Shown here in pieces: positions 6,569 through 13,036 of a DNA stretch of 13,036 nucleotides (position 1 is its first letter; each line of letters begins with the position of its first letter). Both the position numbers and the translations under genes were made by a program. Source of the stretch: an uncultured Eubacteriaceae bacterium (GTDB lineage: Bacteria > Bacillota > Clostridia > Lachnospirales > CAG-274); NCBI GenBank assembly GCA_938042265.1, contig CALIRN010000146.1:1-13036 (forward strand). The letters are read 5' to 3'. The notes under the pieces were generated by a model. It saw only the letters and a program-made list of their open reading frames with translations. It made no database searches and had not been told where the DNA came from.

Positions 6569-8908
6569 TTACCATATTCTTATTCTATCCTCTTCCGGCA
6601 CATACATACCGTCACCCGATTCAATATCATAAGCCTTGTAAAACTCATCTGTGCTCTTTACCACATAATTAACCCTGATATAGCTTGGTGAATGTACATC
6701 CTCTGCCAAATCATACTCAATAATCTCCCTGTAGGTGGTAAACCTTAATATGCCGGCAAACTTTTCAAAAAATGTTTTATAATCAGGCTCCTTGTCAGTC
6801 ATAGCCAAAGCGTCAAGAGCAGCCTCCATACCTGCAATATCGGCAATATTCTCATCAAGGGTAAGCCTTCCGTTTACGGTAAGACCTGTTGCAGCCTCCG
6901 CACCGTCATAATATAACTCCGCTTTTTTGCTGAGCTTTTCAAAATTAGCGTAATCCTCTGCCGTCCACCAGTTTTTATAATTTCCGTTCTCATCATACTT
7001 AGCCCCGTTAGTATCAAAGGCATGACTTATTTCGTGCCCAACAATATAACCTATGGCACCATAATTTTCCGCATTGTCTGCTTCCGGGTCAAACATAGGC
7101 TTTCTAAGTATACCGGCAGGCAGAATAATGGCATTTTCATATGGCACATACATTGCATTTACTGTATAGGTCGAAAAGGATATATCCTCTATAGAAACAT
7201 TTCCGCTAAGCAAATCGGCTACTATTCTGTCATTTTCCTTTAAAATACTGTAGATATTTTCAATATAAGTTCCTCCCTGACTTTTACTTTTTATGTCAAT
7301 ATTGTCCATAAAACCAGTGTCTTCCTCAGGCATACCTATAATTATCTGCATATTGTCAAGCTTTTTAACAGCCTGCGCTTTTGTTTCATCACTGAGCCAA
7401 TCAATATTATTGAGCCTGTTTCTGTAGGCGGTAATAATATTATTTACAATAGCCTCAACCTTTGCTTTATCCTCCTCGGTAAAATTCTGTTCATAATAAA
7501 TCATACCCAGGTATTCGTCCATAAGGCTTACTGTTGTATTAAATGCATCGCTTTCAATACTGTTATCGGGATTATAGCCGTAAATTGCCATTACAAGCTG
7601 ATTATGAGCATTCACAAACTCCTCTGTCAGCATATCGGAATAAAAGGCAAGCATTGAAATTTCTGCCAGATTTTTTAACAGCTCTGTATGCTTTCCGTCA
7701 AAATACGAGCCGTAAAATTTCATGGCCTCGGGGTCACTTACAATAATTTTATCTGAAAGCTTAAAGCCGTGTATATCCGCAACAGCCTTTAAATCTAATG
7801 ATTTGTAATAGCCTTGAAGCTGCTTAAGTGTAAAATAATTGTAGCTGTTTTCAATCTCCGTATAATCCTCTGCGGACTTGGAATGCTGTGCCAGCTCCTT
7901 CTCAAACTCAATGACTGAGTCTGCCTTTGCCTGTGCCGTTTCTTCATCATTACCTCCAAGCTTGAAAACGGTAACCATATATTTTCTGAATTCCTCAAGG
8001 GCTCTGCCGCCCTCCTCATAATCATCAAGAGTCAGCGTTGCCGTATATGTATCAAAGACAGGCACATATTTGTTTTTATCCTCTAGTGCAGTTGTCGCAC
8101 TGAAACCCGCCAACACATCAAGGGTTGTATCGTTTGCCAGTTCAAGCGAAAACTGCTGCAAATCCTCATCGGTTTTTGTCTCACGCAGCTTTTTAAGATA
8201 AGGCTCAATAGGGCTGATACCCAGCTTTTTGCGTGTTTCCTTATCAGCTGCCGTTAAATAAAAATCCTTTACCTTCTGTTCAATAGAGCCTGTTTTATGA
8301 TTTTTTGACAATATATCAACCAGTATTTCCGATAAATCATAGCCTATCTGATTTGTTATATCCGTAAATACAGAGCTGCTGTCATAGCCTGTAGCTATTG
8401 TGCTGTTAAGCAGAAACCTGTGATTAACCGCACAATAAAAATCATCCTTTGGGTTTGAGCCGAAAAGTCTGTACATTCTGCTGGACATGATATCGGCATA
8501 TTCCTGTGTAATATATTCTTCCGCACCAAGCTCACCGCCGGGCTCCTCACTTAATACACCCGCCTGTGAAAGCAGATTTATATCATTTCTCGCCCATGCA
8601 GGTACATCTGTATAGCTGCCGCTCTCGGGCGCCGTTCTTTCCAAATCCCCCTTTATCTTTGGTAGATTACCAAAGGCACGCTTTAACATTACCAAAGCCT
8701 CAGCCTTTGTAACGAGCTTTTCATTTGCATCTGAACTGCCGTCGCCCTTAATAATATCGTCAATTGCCAAGCTTGGGTTATAGTCCTCTGCCGTTTCAAG
8801 CAAAATTTGGGCATACTCACCCTTGGTAAGCTCGCCCTCCGCAAAAGCATTTACCGTTATTGAAAAGGCAAAAACTCCCGTAAGCAACACCGCAAAATAT
8901 TTTTTCAT
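6569..8908 (-). CDS. Secreted SLH-domain M13 (neprilysin-like) metallopeptidase
   Basis: This is a 779-residue zinc endopeptidase of family M13 (neprilysin/PepO). A signal peptide covers residues 1-24 (MKKYFAVLLTG..., likely cleaved after AFA). Residues about 26-150 hold SLH-like repeats (KLVTKAEALVMLKRAF; YTDVPAWARNDINLLSQAGVL), suggesting attachment to cell-wall polymers. The M13 N-terminal domain spans about 155-520. The catalytic domain shows NAMYVPYEN (584-592), zinc motif HEISH (625-629, catalytic Glu626), DENIAD (third zinc ligand Glu686, Asp690), and HSPSYIRVN with His739 and Arg745. It ends RIRIW, lacking the Cys of eukaryotic CxxW ends. Start: ATG at 8906-8908 lies six bases from GGAGGAG, while an in-frame GTG at 8911 is too close. 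It probably degrades peptides at the cell surface; the substrate is unknown. Confidence 0.93.
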   Translation of the reverse strand: MKKYFAVLLTGVFAFSITVNAFAEGELTKGEYAQILLETAEDYNPSLAIDDIIKGDGSSDANEKLVTKAEALVMLKRAFGNLPKIKGDLERTAPESGSYTDVPAWARNDINLLSQAGVLSEEPGGELGAEEYITQEYADIMSSRMYRLFGSNPKDDFYCAVNHRFLLNSTIATGYDSSSVFTDITNQIGYDLSEILVDILSKNHKTGSIEQKVKDFYLTAADKETRKKLGISPIEPYLKKLRETKTDEDLQQFSLELANDTTLDVLAGFSATTALEDKNKYVPVFDTYTATLTLDDYEEGGRALEEFRKYMVTVFKLGGNDEETAQAKADSVIEFEKELAQHSKSAEDYTEIENSYNYFTLKQLQGYYKSLDLKAVADIHGFKLSDKIIVSDPEAMKFYGSYFDGKHTELLKNLAEISMLAFYSDMLTEEFVNAHNQLVMAIYGYNPDNSIESDAFNTTVSLMDEYLGMIYYEQNFTEEDKAKVEAIVNNIITAYRNRLNNIDWLSDETKAQAVKKLDNMQIIIGMPEEDTGFMDNIDIKSKSQGGTYIENIYSILKENDRIVADLLSGNVSIEDISFSTYTVNAMYVPYENAIILPAGILRKPMFDPEADNAENYGAIGYIVGHEISHAFDTNGAKYDENGNYKNWWTAEDYANFEKLSKKAELYYDGAEAATGLTVNGRLTLDENIADIAGMEAALDALAMTDKEPDYKTFFEKFAGILRFTTYREIIEYDLAEDVHSPSYIRVNYVVKSTDEFYKAYDIESGDGMYVPEEDRIRIW

Positions 8909-9068
8909 CACATTCTCCTCCCATTGTATTAAGTTATATTTATATTATATATCAAAGATATTAATATACGCTTCCCTGCGCAATTTATAATTTTTGCCCA
9001 TATCAAAAGCAGCTTTTTTCTTCATGGTTATTAACAATTATATATAACCGACGGCACAAATATTGCCT
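8909..9068 (-). other. AT-rich upstream region of the peptidase gene
   Basis: This 160-base gap separates the DctP stop from the peptidase. It contains the strong GGAGGAG site (8915-8921), a TATAAT near 8945 on the minus strand without a matching -35 box, and a GGTTAT/ATAACC dyad (9026-9031/9044-9049) with no T-run after it. A 26-codon ATG frame (MKKKAAFDMGKNYK...) lies here but has no ribosome binding site, so I do not call it a gene. Whether the peptidase has its own promoter is unresolved. Confidence 0.4.
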
Positions 9069-10109
9069 TTATCCTTTCATATCCTGTATTTCTTCTATTA
9101 TATCAGCATATTGAGGATAATTATTAAAAATTTCCTGTCCTGCCGCCCTGAACTGTGCCATATGTTGAGCATTTGGCTCTATAACCTGTACTCCCCTCTG
9201 CTCTAAATTTTCAAGCACCTCTGTCTCTGCCTCATCCCAAATTTCTCTTGACTTAGCCTCTGTATTTTTTGCACATTCAAGCAGAATATCATAGTCTTCT
9301 TCTCCCACCTTATCCTTAAGGTCATCACTTGCTATAATCATAGCCGGTGCATAGCTGTGATTATTTCTTACAAAATAGTTGGCAACAACACTGTTTGCAA
9401 AATAGTCATAGGAGATAATATCATTCTCTGCGCCGCATATAGTACCGTCCTCAATATTACTGTACACCTGAGAAAAATCCACCGTAACAGGTGTGGCTCC
9501 ATAACATCTGAGCATTGCATACATAGTCTGCGAGGTAGGCACTCTGAATTTTTTACCCTTCATATCATTGGGCGAGTAAATTGGTACATCAGCATAAAAG
9601 CACCTTGCACCGTTCTCAATCCATGCAATGCCCTGACAGCCTTCAACACCGCTCAGCAATTCGTCACCCAAAGAGGAATTTACCACCTTCCACATATGCT
9701 CTCTGCTTTCAAAAATATACGGCAAAGCAAGAGGGGTAAGATTAGGACTATATTCACTCATTGTAATACTGCTTACTCTTGCCATATCCACGGAGCCGTT
9801 GCGCACCTTAGCAACTATTGAGCTTTCGTTGCCAAGCAGCGCCGCAGGGCAAACATCAATATTTACTCTGCCCTCGGTACGTCTTTCAACCTCATCGGCA
9901 AAGTACACCAGGGATTTTGTTATAGGATGCTCCGCTACATGCATTTCTGCAAGGGAAATTGTAACAGTCTGATTTTCTGCATCCTCATCAGAAATGGCCC
10001 CTGTACTAATATCCTCAGCAGCATCATTTGCCGTTTCACCGCCCATACATCCCGTAAGCATTAATACGGAAAAAAGGAGGGCACCCCCTCTTTTTATATT
10101 TTTCAACAT
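9069..10109 (-). CDS. TRAP transporter solute-binding lipoprotein (DctP family)
   Basis: This is a 346-residue extracytoplasmic solute receptor. The N-terminus MLKNIKRGGALLFSVLMLTGC has a lipobox LTGC with Cys21 as the lipidated residue, followed by an acidic linker to about residue 50 and then a DctP fold. The family-typical KKFRVPTSQ carries the conserved Arg (Arg189) that usually pairs with the substrate carboxylate. Other DctP landmarks are AALLGNESSIVAKVRNGSVDMARVSS and LPYIFESREHMWKV. TRAP systems take up C4-dicarboxylates, sialic acids and other acids with a DctQ/DctM permease; none is encoded in this window, so it is an orphan here. An earlier in-frame start at 10142 is possible, but AAAGGAGAGG just upstream of the ATG at 10107-10109 decides it. 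It follows the tagO-like gene by 66 bases with no clear terminator. Confidence 0.9.
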   Translation of the reverse strand: MLKNIKRGGALLFSVLMLTGCMGGETANDAAEDISTGAISDEDAENQTVTISLAEMHVAEHPITKSLVYFADEVERRTEGRVNIDVCPAALLGNESSIVAKVRNGSVDMARVSSITMSEYSPNLTPLALPYIFESREHMWKVVNSSLGDELLSGVEGCQGIAWIENGARCFYADVPIYSPNDMKGKKFRVPTSQTMYAMLRCYGATPVTVDFSQVYSNIEDGTICGAENDIISYDYFANSVVANYFVRNNHSYAPAMIIASDDLKDKVGEEDYDILLECAKNTEAKSREIWDEAETEVLENLEQRGVQVIEPNAQHMAQFRAAGQEIFNNYPQYADIIEEIQDMKG

Positions 10110-10175
10110 GGGAAAACCTCTCCTTTCTATAAAAATAATCACCGTTTAATAGATATTTGCAGGTTAAAGCCTTAA

Positions 10176-11198
10176 TTATGTTCTTTTTCTGTAAACAAAA
10201 AGCATAAGCAACAGAACAATAAAGAAGAAAAATACTATAAGGGTAGCCCTCATATCCTGTACTGCTATAAGCACCGCAATAAGTGCACTTACAGCGCTTA
10301 AGCCGTAAAGTATAATAACCGCCTGCTTGTTTGAATAGCCTGCGTCAACCAGTCTGTGATGAAGATGTCCTCTGTCCGCCATCATAATAGGCTTGTGGTT
10401 TACTGCACGCCTTATCATTGCAAAAAGTGTGTCACATATGGGCAGAGCCATAGCAAGCACCGCAAGCACTATGGAAAGTATGGCATAGCTTTTAAATACG
10501 CCTATACAGGAGCAAACCGCAAGCACATAGCCTAAAAAGGTAGAGCCTGTATCTCCCATATAAACCTCGGCAGGGCTGAAATTTCTGGGAAGAAAGCCCA
10601 GACAGGAGCCTGCAAGTGCAGCGGTAAGCACTACCGCCAGTTCACTGCCGGATACTACACAAAGCACCATAAGGCAGATAGAAGCAATACTTGTTACACC
10701 TGCCGCAAGACCGTCAAGACCGTCAATAAGATTTACTGCGTTTATAAGCCCCACAATCCATATTACGGTAACAGGCGCTGCAAAAGGCTTTATGTACTGC
10801 CAGAAAGGCCACATAATAAAATCTATTTTAGTACCTGTTGACACCACAATAATACCTGCAAGTATCTGCATAAAAAATTTAAACTTAGGACCAAGCTCAT
10901 AAACATCGTCAAGCATACCCACCACAACAATAATAAGAGCACCTGCCGTAAAGCCCAAAAACTGAACCGTATGCAGCTCCCTAACAAAAGGCGACAGCGC
11001 TGCAACCGAACACATAAAGCCCAGCACAATGGCAAGACCGCCCATTCGTGGTACAGGTTCCTTATTCATACCTCTTGCGCGTGGAAAATCCACAGCGTGA
11101 AATTTAACAGCCAGCCTTCTTGCAAAAGGTGTAGTAAGCAAAGCTATTGCAAAGGATATTGCAAAAGCCGCCATATATAACAACCAGTTATGCGCCAT
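10176..11198 (-). CDS. tagO: Undecaprenyl-phosphate GlcNAc-1-phosphate transferase (TagO/WecA-like)
   Basis: This is a 340-residue polytopic membrane enzyme of the MraY/WecA/TagO family with about ten hydrophobic segments. It transfers a sugar-1-phosphate, in most relatives GlcNAc-1-phosphate, from a UDP-sugar to undecaprenyl phosphate, the first membrane step of teichoic acid or other wall polysaccharide synthesis. Motifs, numbered from the chosen start, are DDVYELGPKFKF (Asp97-Asp98), NLIDGLDG (156-163), GDTGS (215-219) and RGHLHHRL (His pattern near 277-283). The HxHHR motif separates WecA/TagO-type enzymes from MraY. The ATG at 11196-11198 follows GGAGG at eight bases; the longer TTG frame from 11222 would place that site inside the gene. 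The sugar specificity and the name tagO are inferred. Confidence 0.88.
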   Translation of the reverse strand: MAHNWLLYMAAFAISFAIALLTTPFARRLAVKFHAVDFPRARGMNKEPVPRMGGLAIVLGFMCSVAALSPFVRELHTVQFLGFTAGALIIVVVGMLDDVYELGPKFKFFMQILAGIIVVSTGTKIDFIMWPFWQYIKPFAAPVTVIWIVGLINAVNLIDGLDGLAAGVTSIASICLMVLCVVSGSELAVVLTAALAGSCLGFLPRNFSPAEVYMGDTGSTFLGYVLAVCSCIGVFKSYAILSIVLAVLAMALPICDTLFAMIRRAVNHKPIMMADRGHLHHRLVDAGYSNKQAVIILYGLSAVSALIAVLIAVQDMRATLIVFFFFIVLLLMLFVYRKRT

Positions 11199-11251
11199 AA
11201 GTGTAACCTCCGTCGGGCACAAAGCAGAAAAGCGGATTATTTAAACAATCC

Positions 11252-11878
11252 TTACTTTGTACCGAAAATTCTGTCACCCACATCACCCAGACCAGGTACA
11301 ATATAGCCCTCTTCATTAAGGACTCTGTCAAATGCAGCACAGTAAATATCCACATCAGGATGCTCAGCCTGCAATTTCTTTACTCCCTCCGGTGCCGCAA
11401 TAAGGCAGATATATTTAATGTTTTTAAAATTACGCTCTTTAATAAACTGGATAGCGGCAGAAGCGGAACCACCCGTTGCAAGCATAGGCTCAAGCACAAA
11501 AAGCTCCATATCCTCCTCAGCCTTTGGCAGCTTACAGAAATATTCAATAGGTTGGAAGGTACTTGGATCTCTGTAAAGACCGATGTGTCCAACCTTTGCA
11601 TTAGGTATAAGGTTGATAATGGCATCTGTCATACCGATACCTGCACGAAGAATAGGCACAAGCACCATTTCATTTTCCAGCACCTTGCACTGGGCAGTAC
11701 CTAACGGAGTTTCAACCTCTACCTCCTTAAGAGGAAGTGACTTTGTAGCCTCATAGCAGATAAGTGATGCAATCTCACCTACAAGTTCACGGAACTCCTT
11801 ACTGTTTGTGTTCCTGTTTCTAAGCATTGCCATCTTATTTTGTACAAGTGGATGGTCAATTACAAAAAAGTTACTCAT
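11252..11878 (-). CDS. upp: Uracil phosphoribosyltransferase
   Basis: This 208-residue enzyme makes UMP from uracil and PRPP (pyrimidine salvage). The length matches the roughly 209-residue bacterial family. Conserved landmarks are PILRAG (75-80), the PRPP-binding loop LEPMLATGGSA (129-139), and the uracil-binding C-terminus GLGDVGDRIFGTK (196-208). The start at ATG 11876-11878 follows GAGGAG seven bases away; a longer open frame to 11896 would overlap rpiB and lacks a site. It starts four bases after the rpiB stop, consistent with translational coupling. It is part of the ywlE-rpiB-upp cluster known from Firmicutes. Confidence 0.97.
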   Translation of the reverse strand: MSNFFVIDHPLVQNKMAMLRNRNTNSKEFRELVGEIASLICYEATKSLPLKEVEVETPLGTAQCKVLENEMVLVPILRAGIGMTDAIINLIPNAKVGHIGLYRDPSTFQPIEYFCKLPKAEEDMELFVLEPMLATGGSASAAIQFIKERNFKNIKYICLIAAPEGVKKLQAEHPDVDIYCAAFDRVLNEEGYIVPGLGDVGDRIFGTK

Positions 11879-11882
11879 AAAA

Positions 11883-12314
11883 TCACTCCTCCTCAATCAT
11901 ATTGATACGTCTTATATGTCTTTCATCACCAGAGAATTCCGTTCCAAGCCACGCCTTTACTACCTCTACTGCAGAACCTGGTCCTATAACCCTGCCGCCC
12001 ATTGCAAGTATATTTGAGTCATTATGCTCCCTTGTAGCCTTGGCAGAAAACACATCATGACACAGCGCACATCGGATACCCTTTACCTTGTTGGCAACAA
12101 TGGAAATACCTATTCCCGTACCGCAGATAAGGATGCCCTTGTCACACTCTCCAGAAGCAACGGCATTTGCAACCAGCCTGGCATACTTGGGATAGTCCAC
12201 CGAGTCGCTTGTTTTTGTACCGAAGTCCTTATATTCAATACCCTGTGCCTCAAGGTATTTAATTATCTCATTTTTTAAATTAAGACCGCCATGGTCACAA
12301 CCAAGACCTATCAT
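11883..12314 (-). CDS. rpiB: Ribose-5-phosphate isomerase B
   Basis: This is a 143-residue RpiB/LacA/LacB-type isomerase interconverting ribose 5-phosphate and ribulose 5-phosphate in the pentose phosphate pathway. The N-terminal GCDHGG (5-10), the active-site Cys64 followed by GTGIG (65-69), and REHNDSNILAMGGRVIG near residue 95 with the conserved His97 are all present. The length is normal (about 140-150). The ATG at 12314 is preceded by AGGAGTG, which overlaps the end of the phosphatase gene ten bases upstream. PRPP made from ribose 5-phosphate is the co-substrate of the next gene, upp, so the pairing makes metabolic sense. Confidence 0.96.
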   Translation of the reverse strand: MIGLGCDHGGLNLKNEIIKYLEAQGIEYKDFGTKTSDSVDYPKYARLVANAVASGECDKGILICGTGIGISIVANKVKGIRCALCHDVFSAKATREHNDSNILAMGGRVIGPGSAVEVVKAWLGTEFSGDERHIRRINMIEEE

Positions 12315-12324
12315 AATATCACTC

Positions 12325-12756
12325 CTAAAATTTATCCGTATCTATAGCCTTAATACAATTATATATTTTTTCACAGCAGGCATCATATTCCTCAATACCG
12401 CACATATAAGGGTCGGGAATATCGCCCTCAGCACCCGCATACTCACACAGTGTAAAAACCTTATCCGTAAGCTGCGGAAAGCTCCGCAATATCGCTGACT
12501 TATGAGAGTTTGTCATGGTAAGCACCAGACTGCTTTCAAAAAGATCCTGTGCGGTAAGCGGCGCAGAGTAATGCTCATCGACCTCAAAGCCCCTTTTTTT
12601 CAGTGCAAGCACAGAGTTTGTACTGATAGGCTGACCGAAAACACCAAAGCCTCTTGAAATAACCTGTACCTTTCCCTCCCACAGCTTTTTGGCAATAATC
12701 TCCGCCATGGGACTTCTGCAGGTGTTGCCTGTACATACAAAAATAACCTTTTTCAT
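12325..12756 (-). CDS. ywlE: Low-molecular-weight phosphatase, YwlE-like protein arginine phosphatase
   Basis: This is a 143-residue cytosolic phosphatase of the low-molecular-weight PTP fold. The P-loop CTGNTCRS holds nucleophile Cys8 and Arg14 (C-x5-R-S), and the general acid Asp115 sits in IPDPY. The loop residue Thr12 corresponds to Thr11 of Bacillus subtilis YwlE, where Thr rather than Ile favours phosphoarginine over phosphotyrosine. The predicted role is therefore reversing McsB-type protein arginine phosphorylation, which tags proteins for ClpCP. No mcsB is in the window. The ATG at 12754-12756 has GGGGTG eight bases upstream; the GTG at 12765 is too close to that site. It starts 14 bases after the tsaC-like stop, matching the B. 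subtilis order ywlC-ywlE-rpiB. Confidence 0.86.
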   Translation of the reverse strand: MKKVIFVCTGNTCRSPMAEIIAKKLWEGKVQVISRGFGVFGQPISTNSVLALKKRGFEVDEHYSAPLTAQDLFESSLVLTMTNSHKSAILRSFPQLTDKVFTLCEYAGAEGDIPDPYMCGIEEYDACCEKIYNCIKAIDTDKF

Positions 12757-12770
12757 ATTTAGCACACCCC

Positions 12771-12872
12771 TTACAGCTCTATAATATCATACCCTGCCGC
12801 CTTTTTAAGCCGGTTCATAATAGCCATGCCCAGCTCATCATCATCAAAGTACTCCACATATACCTTATCAAA
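12771..12872 (-). pseudogene. tsaC: C-terminal fragment of threonylcarbamoyl-AMP synthase (Sua5/YwlC), abruptly truncated
   Basis: The last 33 codons, FDKVYVEYFDDDELG... then MAIMNRLKKAAGYDIIEL, read as the extreme C-terminus of the long Sua5/YwlC form of threonylcarbamoyl-AMP synthase, which makes the intermediate for tRNA t6A37. Its position just before ywlE fits the Firmicutes gene order. Upstream of codon TTT (12870-12872) the minus-strand frame stays open to the window end, but its translation (ECLEVC preceded by Val/Ile-rich residues) no longer resembles the family. The join therefore falls near 12873. I infer either a disrupted gene or a chimeric assembly end; if the latter, the true gene is intact in the organism. 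Confidence 0.55.
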
Positions 12873-13036
12873 GCAGACTTCGAGGCATTCAAGAAGGATA
12901 AGGGTGTAGTGTTCCATCACGATGTAAACCACTACAACATTGATGCAGACCAAACGCTCACCGACAGAGCCAAAGAGGTGCTGAAGAATGCATGCGACTT
13001 TGTGATGTCGTACAACTTCGATGACAGCGATCCTAT
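12873..13036 (+). CDS. Unidentified protein fragment on the plus strand beyond the junction
   Basis: From about 12873 the plus strand reads as a natural-looking hydrophilic protein: ADFEAFKKDKGVVFHHDVN, then ADQTLTDRAKEVLKN and MSYNFDDSDP, ending at the window edge. It has no start codon in a plausible context within the window, so it is cut at both sides. The complementary minus frame is also open, but its composition is unnatural. I do not recognise the family; it loosely recalls accessory proteins of conjugative elements in gut Firmicutes, which is a weak impression only. Confidence 0.4.

Noticed and set aside
8940..9026. Small minus-strand frame of 26 codons (MKKKAAFDMGKNYK...) between DctP and the peptidase
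   Set aside because: No ribosome binding site precedes the ATG, and it lies in AT-rich upstream DNA; probably chance.
9026..9049. GGTTAT/ATAACC dyad after the DctP gene as a terminator
   Set aside because: The stem is AT-rich and short, and no T-run follows on either strand.
9357..9821. Long plus-strand open frame (154 codons) opposite the DctP gene
   Set aside because: It is fully antisense to a confident gene, has no ribosome binding site of note and a composition typical of a shadow frame (Cys/His/Ile-rich).
11229..11252. Short dyad GGATT...AATCC (minus strand) between upp and the tagO-like gene as a terminator
   Set aside because: Only five base pairs with an eight-base loop and an interrupted T-run; too weak, and the close gene spacing suggests read-through.
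12873..13036. Base-composition shift as evidence of foreign DNA at the right edge
   Set aside because: I count 64 G/C in the 136 bases of 12901-13036 (47%), but 58 of 120 (48%) in 12481-12600 inside the phosphatase gene, so composition does not distinguish the two sides.
1..13036. CRISPR array, tRNA, rRNA, insertion sequence or phage genes
   Set aside because: No regularly spaced repeats, cloverleaf genes, transposase/integrase motifs or structural phage proteins are visible on either strand.

Overview
The window looks like chromosomal DNA of a low-to-moderate GC Clostridia bacterium (Bacillota), plausibly a gut Lachnospiraceae or Oscillospiraceae relative. Reasons: strong AGGAGG-type ribosome binding sites, canonical sigma-A promoters, AT-rich intergenic DNA, a DapL route to diaminopimelate, a DUF5711 protein, and a phosphatase-rpiB-upp gene order like the ywlC-ywlE-rpiB-upp neighbourhood of Bacillus subtilis. 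The taxonomic placement is inference. Almost every gene is a recognisable housekeeping or envelope gene. I see no CRISPR array, tRNA, rRNA, integrase or transposase.

Left part (1-3430, minus strand): a compact operon read right to left from a clear promoter at 3425-3453. It encodes a membrane-anchored DUF5711 propeller-like protein, a CvpA-family membrane protein, a YigZ/IMPACT-family protein and an AEC-family permease that runs off the left edge. Gaps between genes are 11-26 bases.

Middle (3550-6340, plus strand): a divergent promoter with a near-consensus TTGACT-17-TATAAT drives a two-gene unit: a PF12897-type aspartate aminotransferase, then LL-diaminopimelate aminotransferase (dapL). The leader can fold. 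The unit ends at a long hairpin with U-tracts on both strands. Together the enzymes plausibly serve the aspartate-to-diaminopimelate/lysine route and hence peptidoglycan.

Convergent intergenic region (6170-6568): two terminators flank a stretch with a minus-strand extended -10 element, so a short untranslated RNA is possible here.

Right part (6569-12872, minus strand): read right to left, the 3' end of a threonylcarbamoyl-AMP synthase gene, a YwlE-like arginine phosphatase, rpiB, upp, a TagO/WecA-type glycosyl-1-phosphate transferase, an orphan TRAP solute-binding lipoprotein, and a secreted SLH-M13 metallopeptidase. The first five are closely spaced. The DctP gene follows after 66 bases without a clear terminator, and the peptidase has a longer 160-base upstream region.

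Right edge (about 12873-13036): similarity to the synthase stops abruptly, and the plus strand then reads as an unrelated, hydrophilic protein with no start in the window. This is either a real rearrangement or a chimeric assembly end, and it is the most anomalous point in the window. No wholly new multi-gene system is evident.
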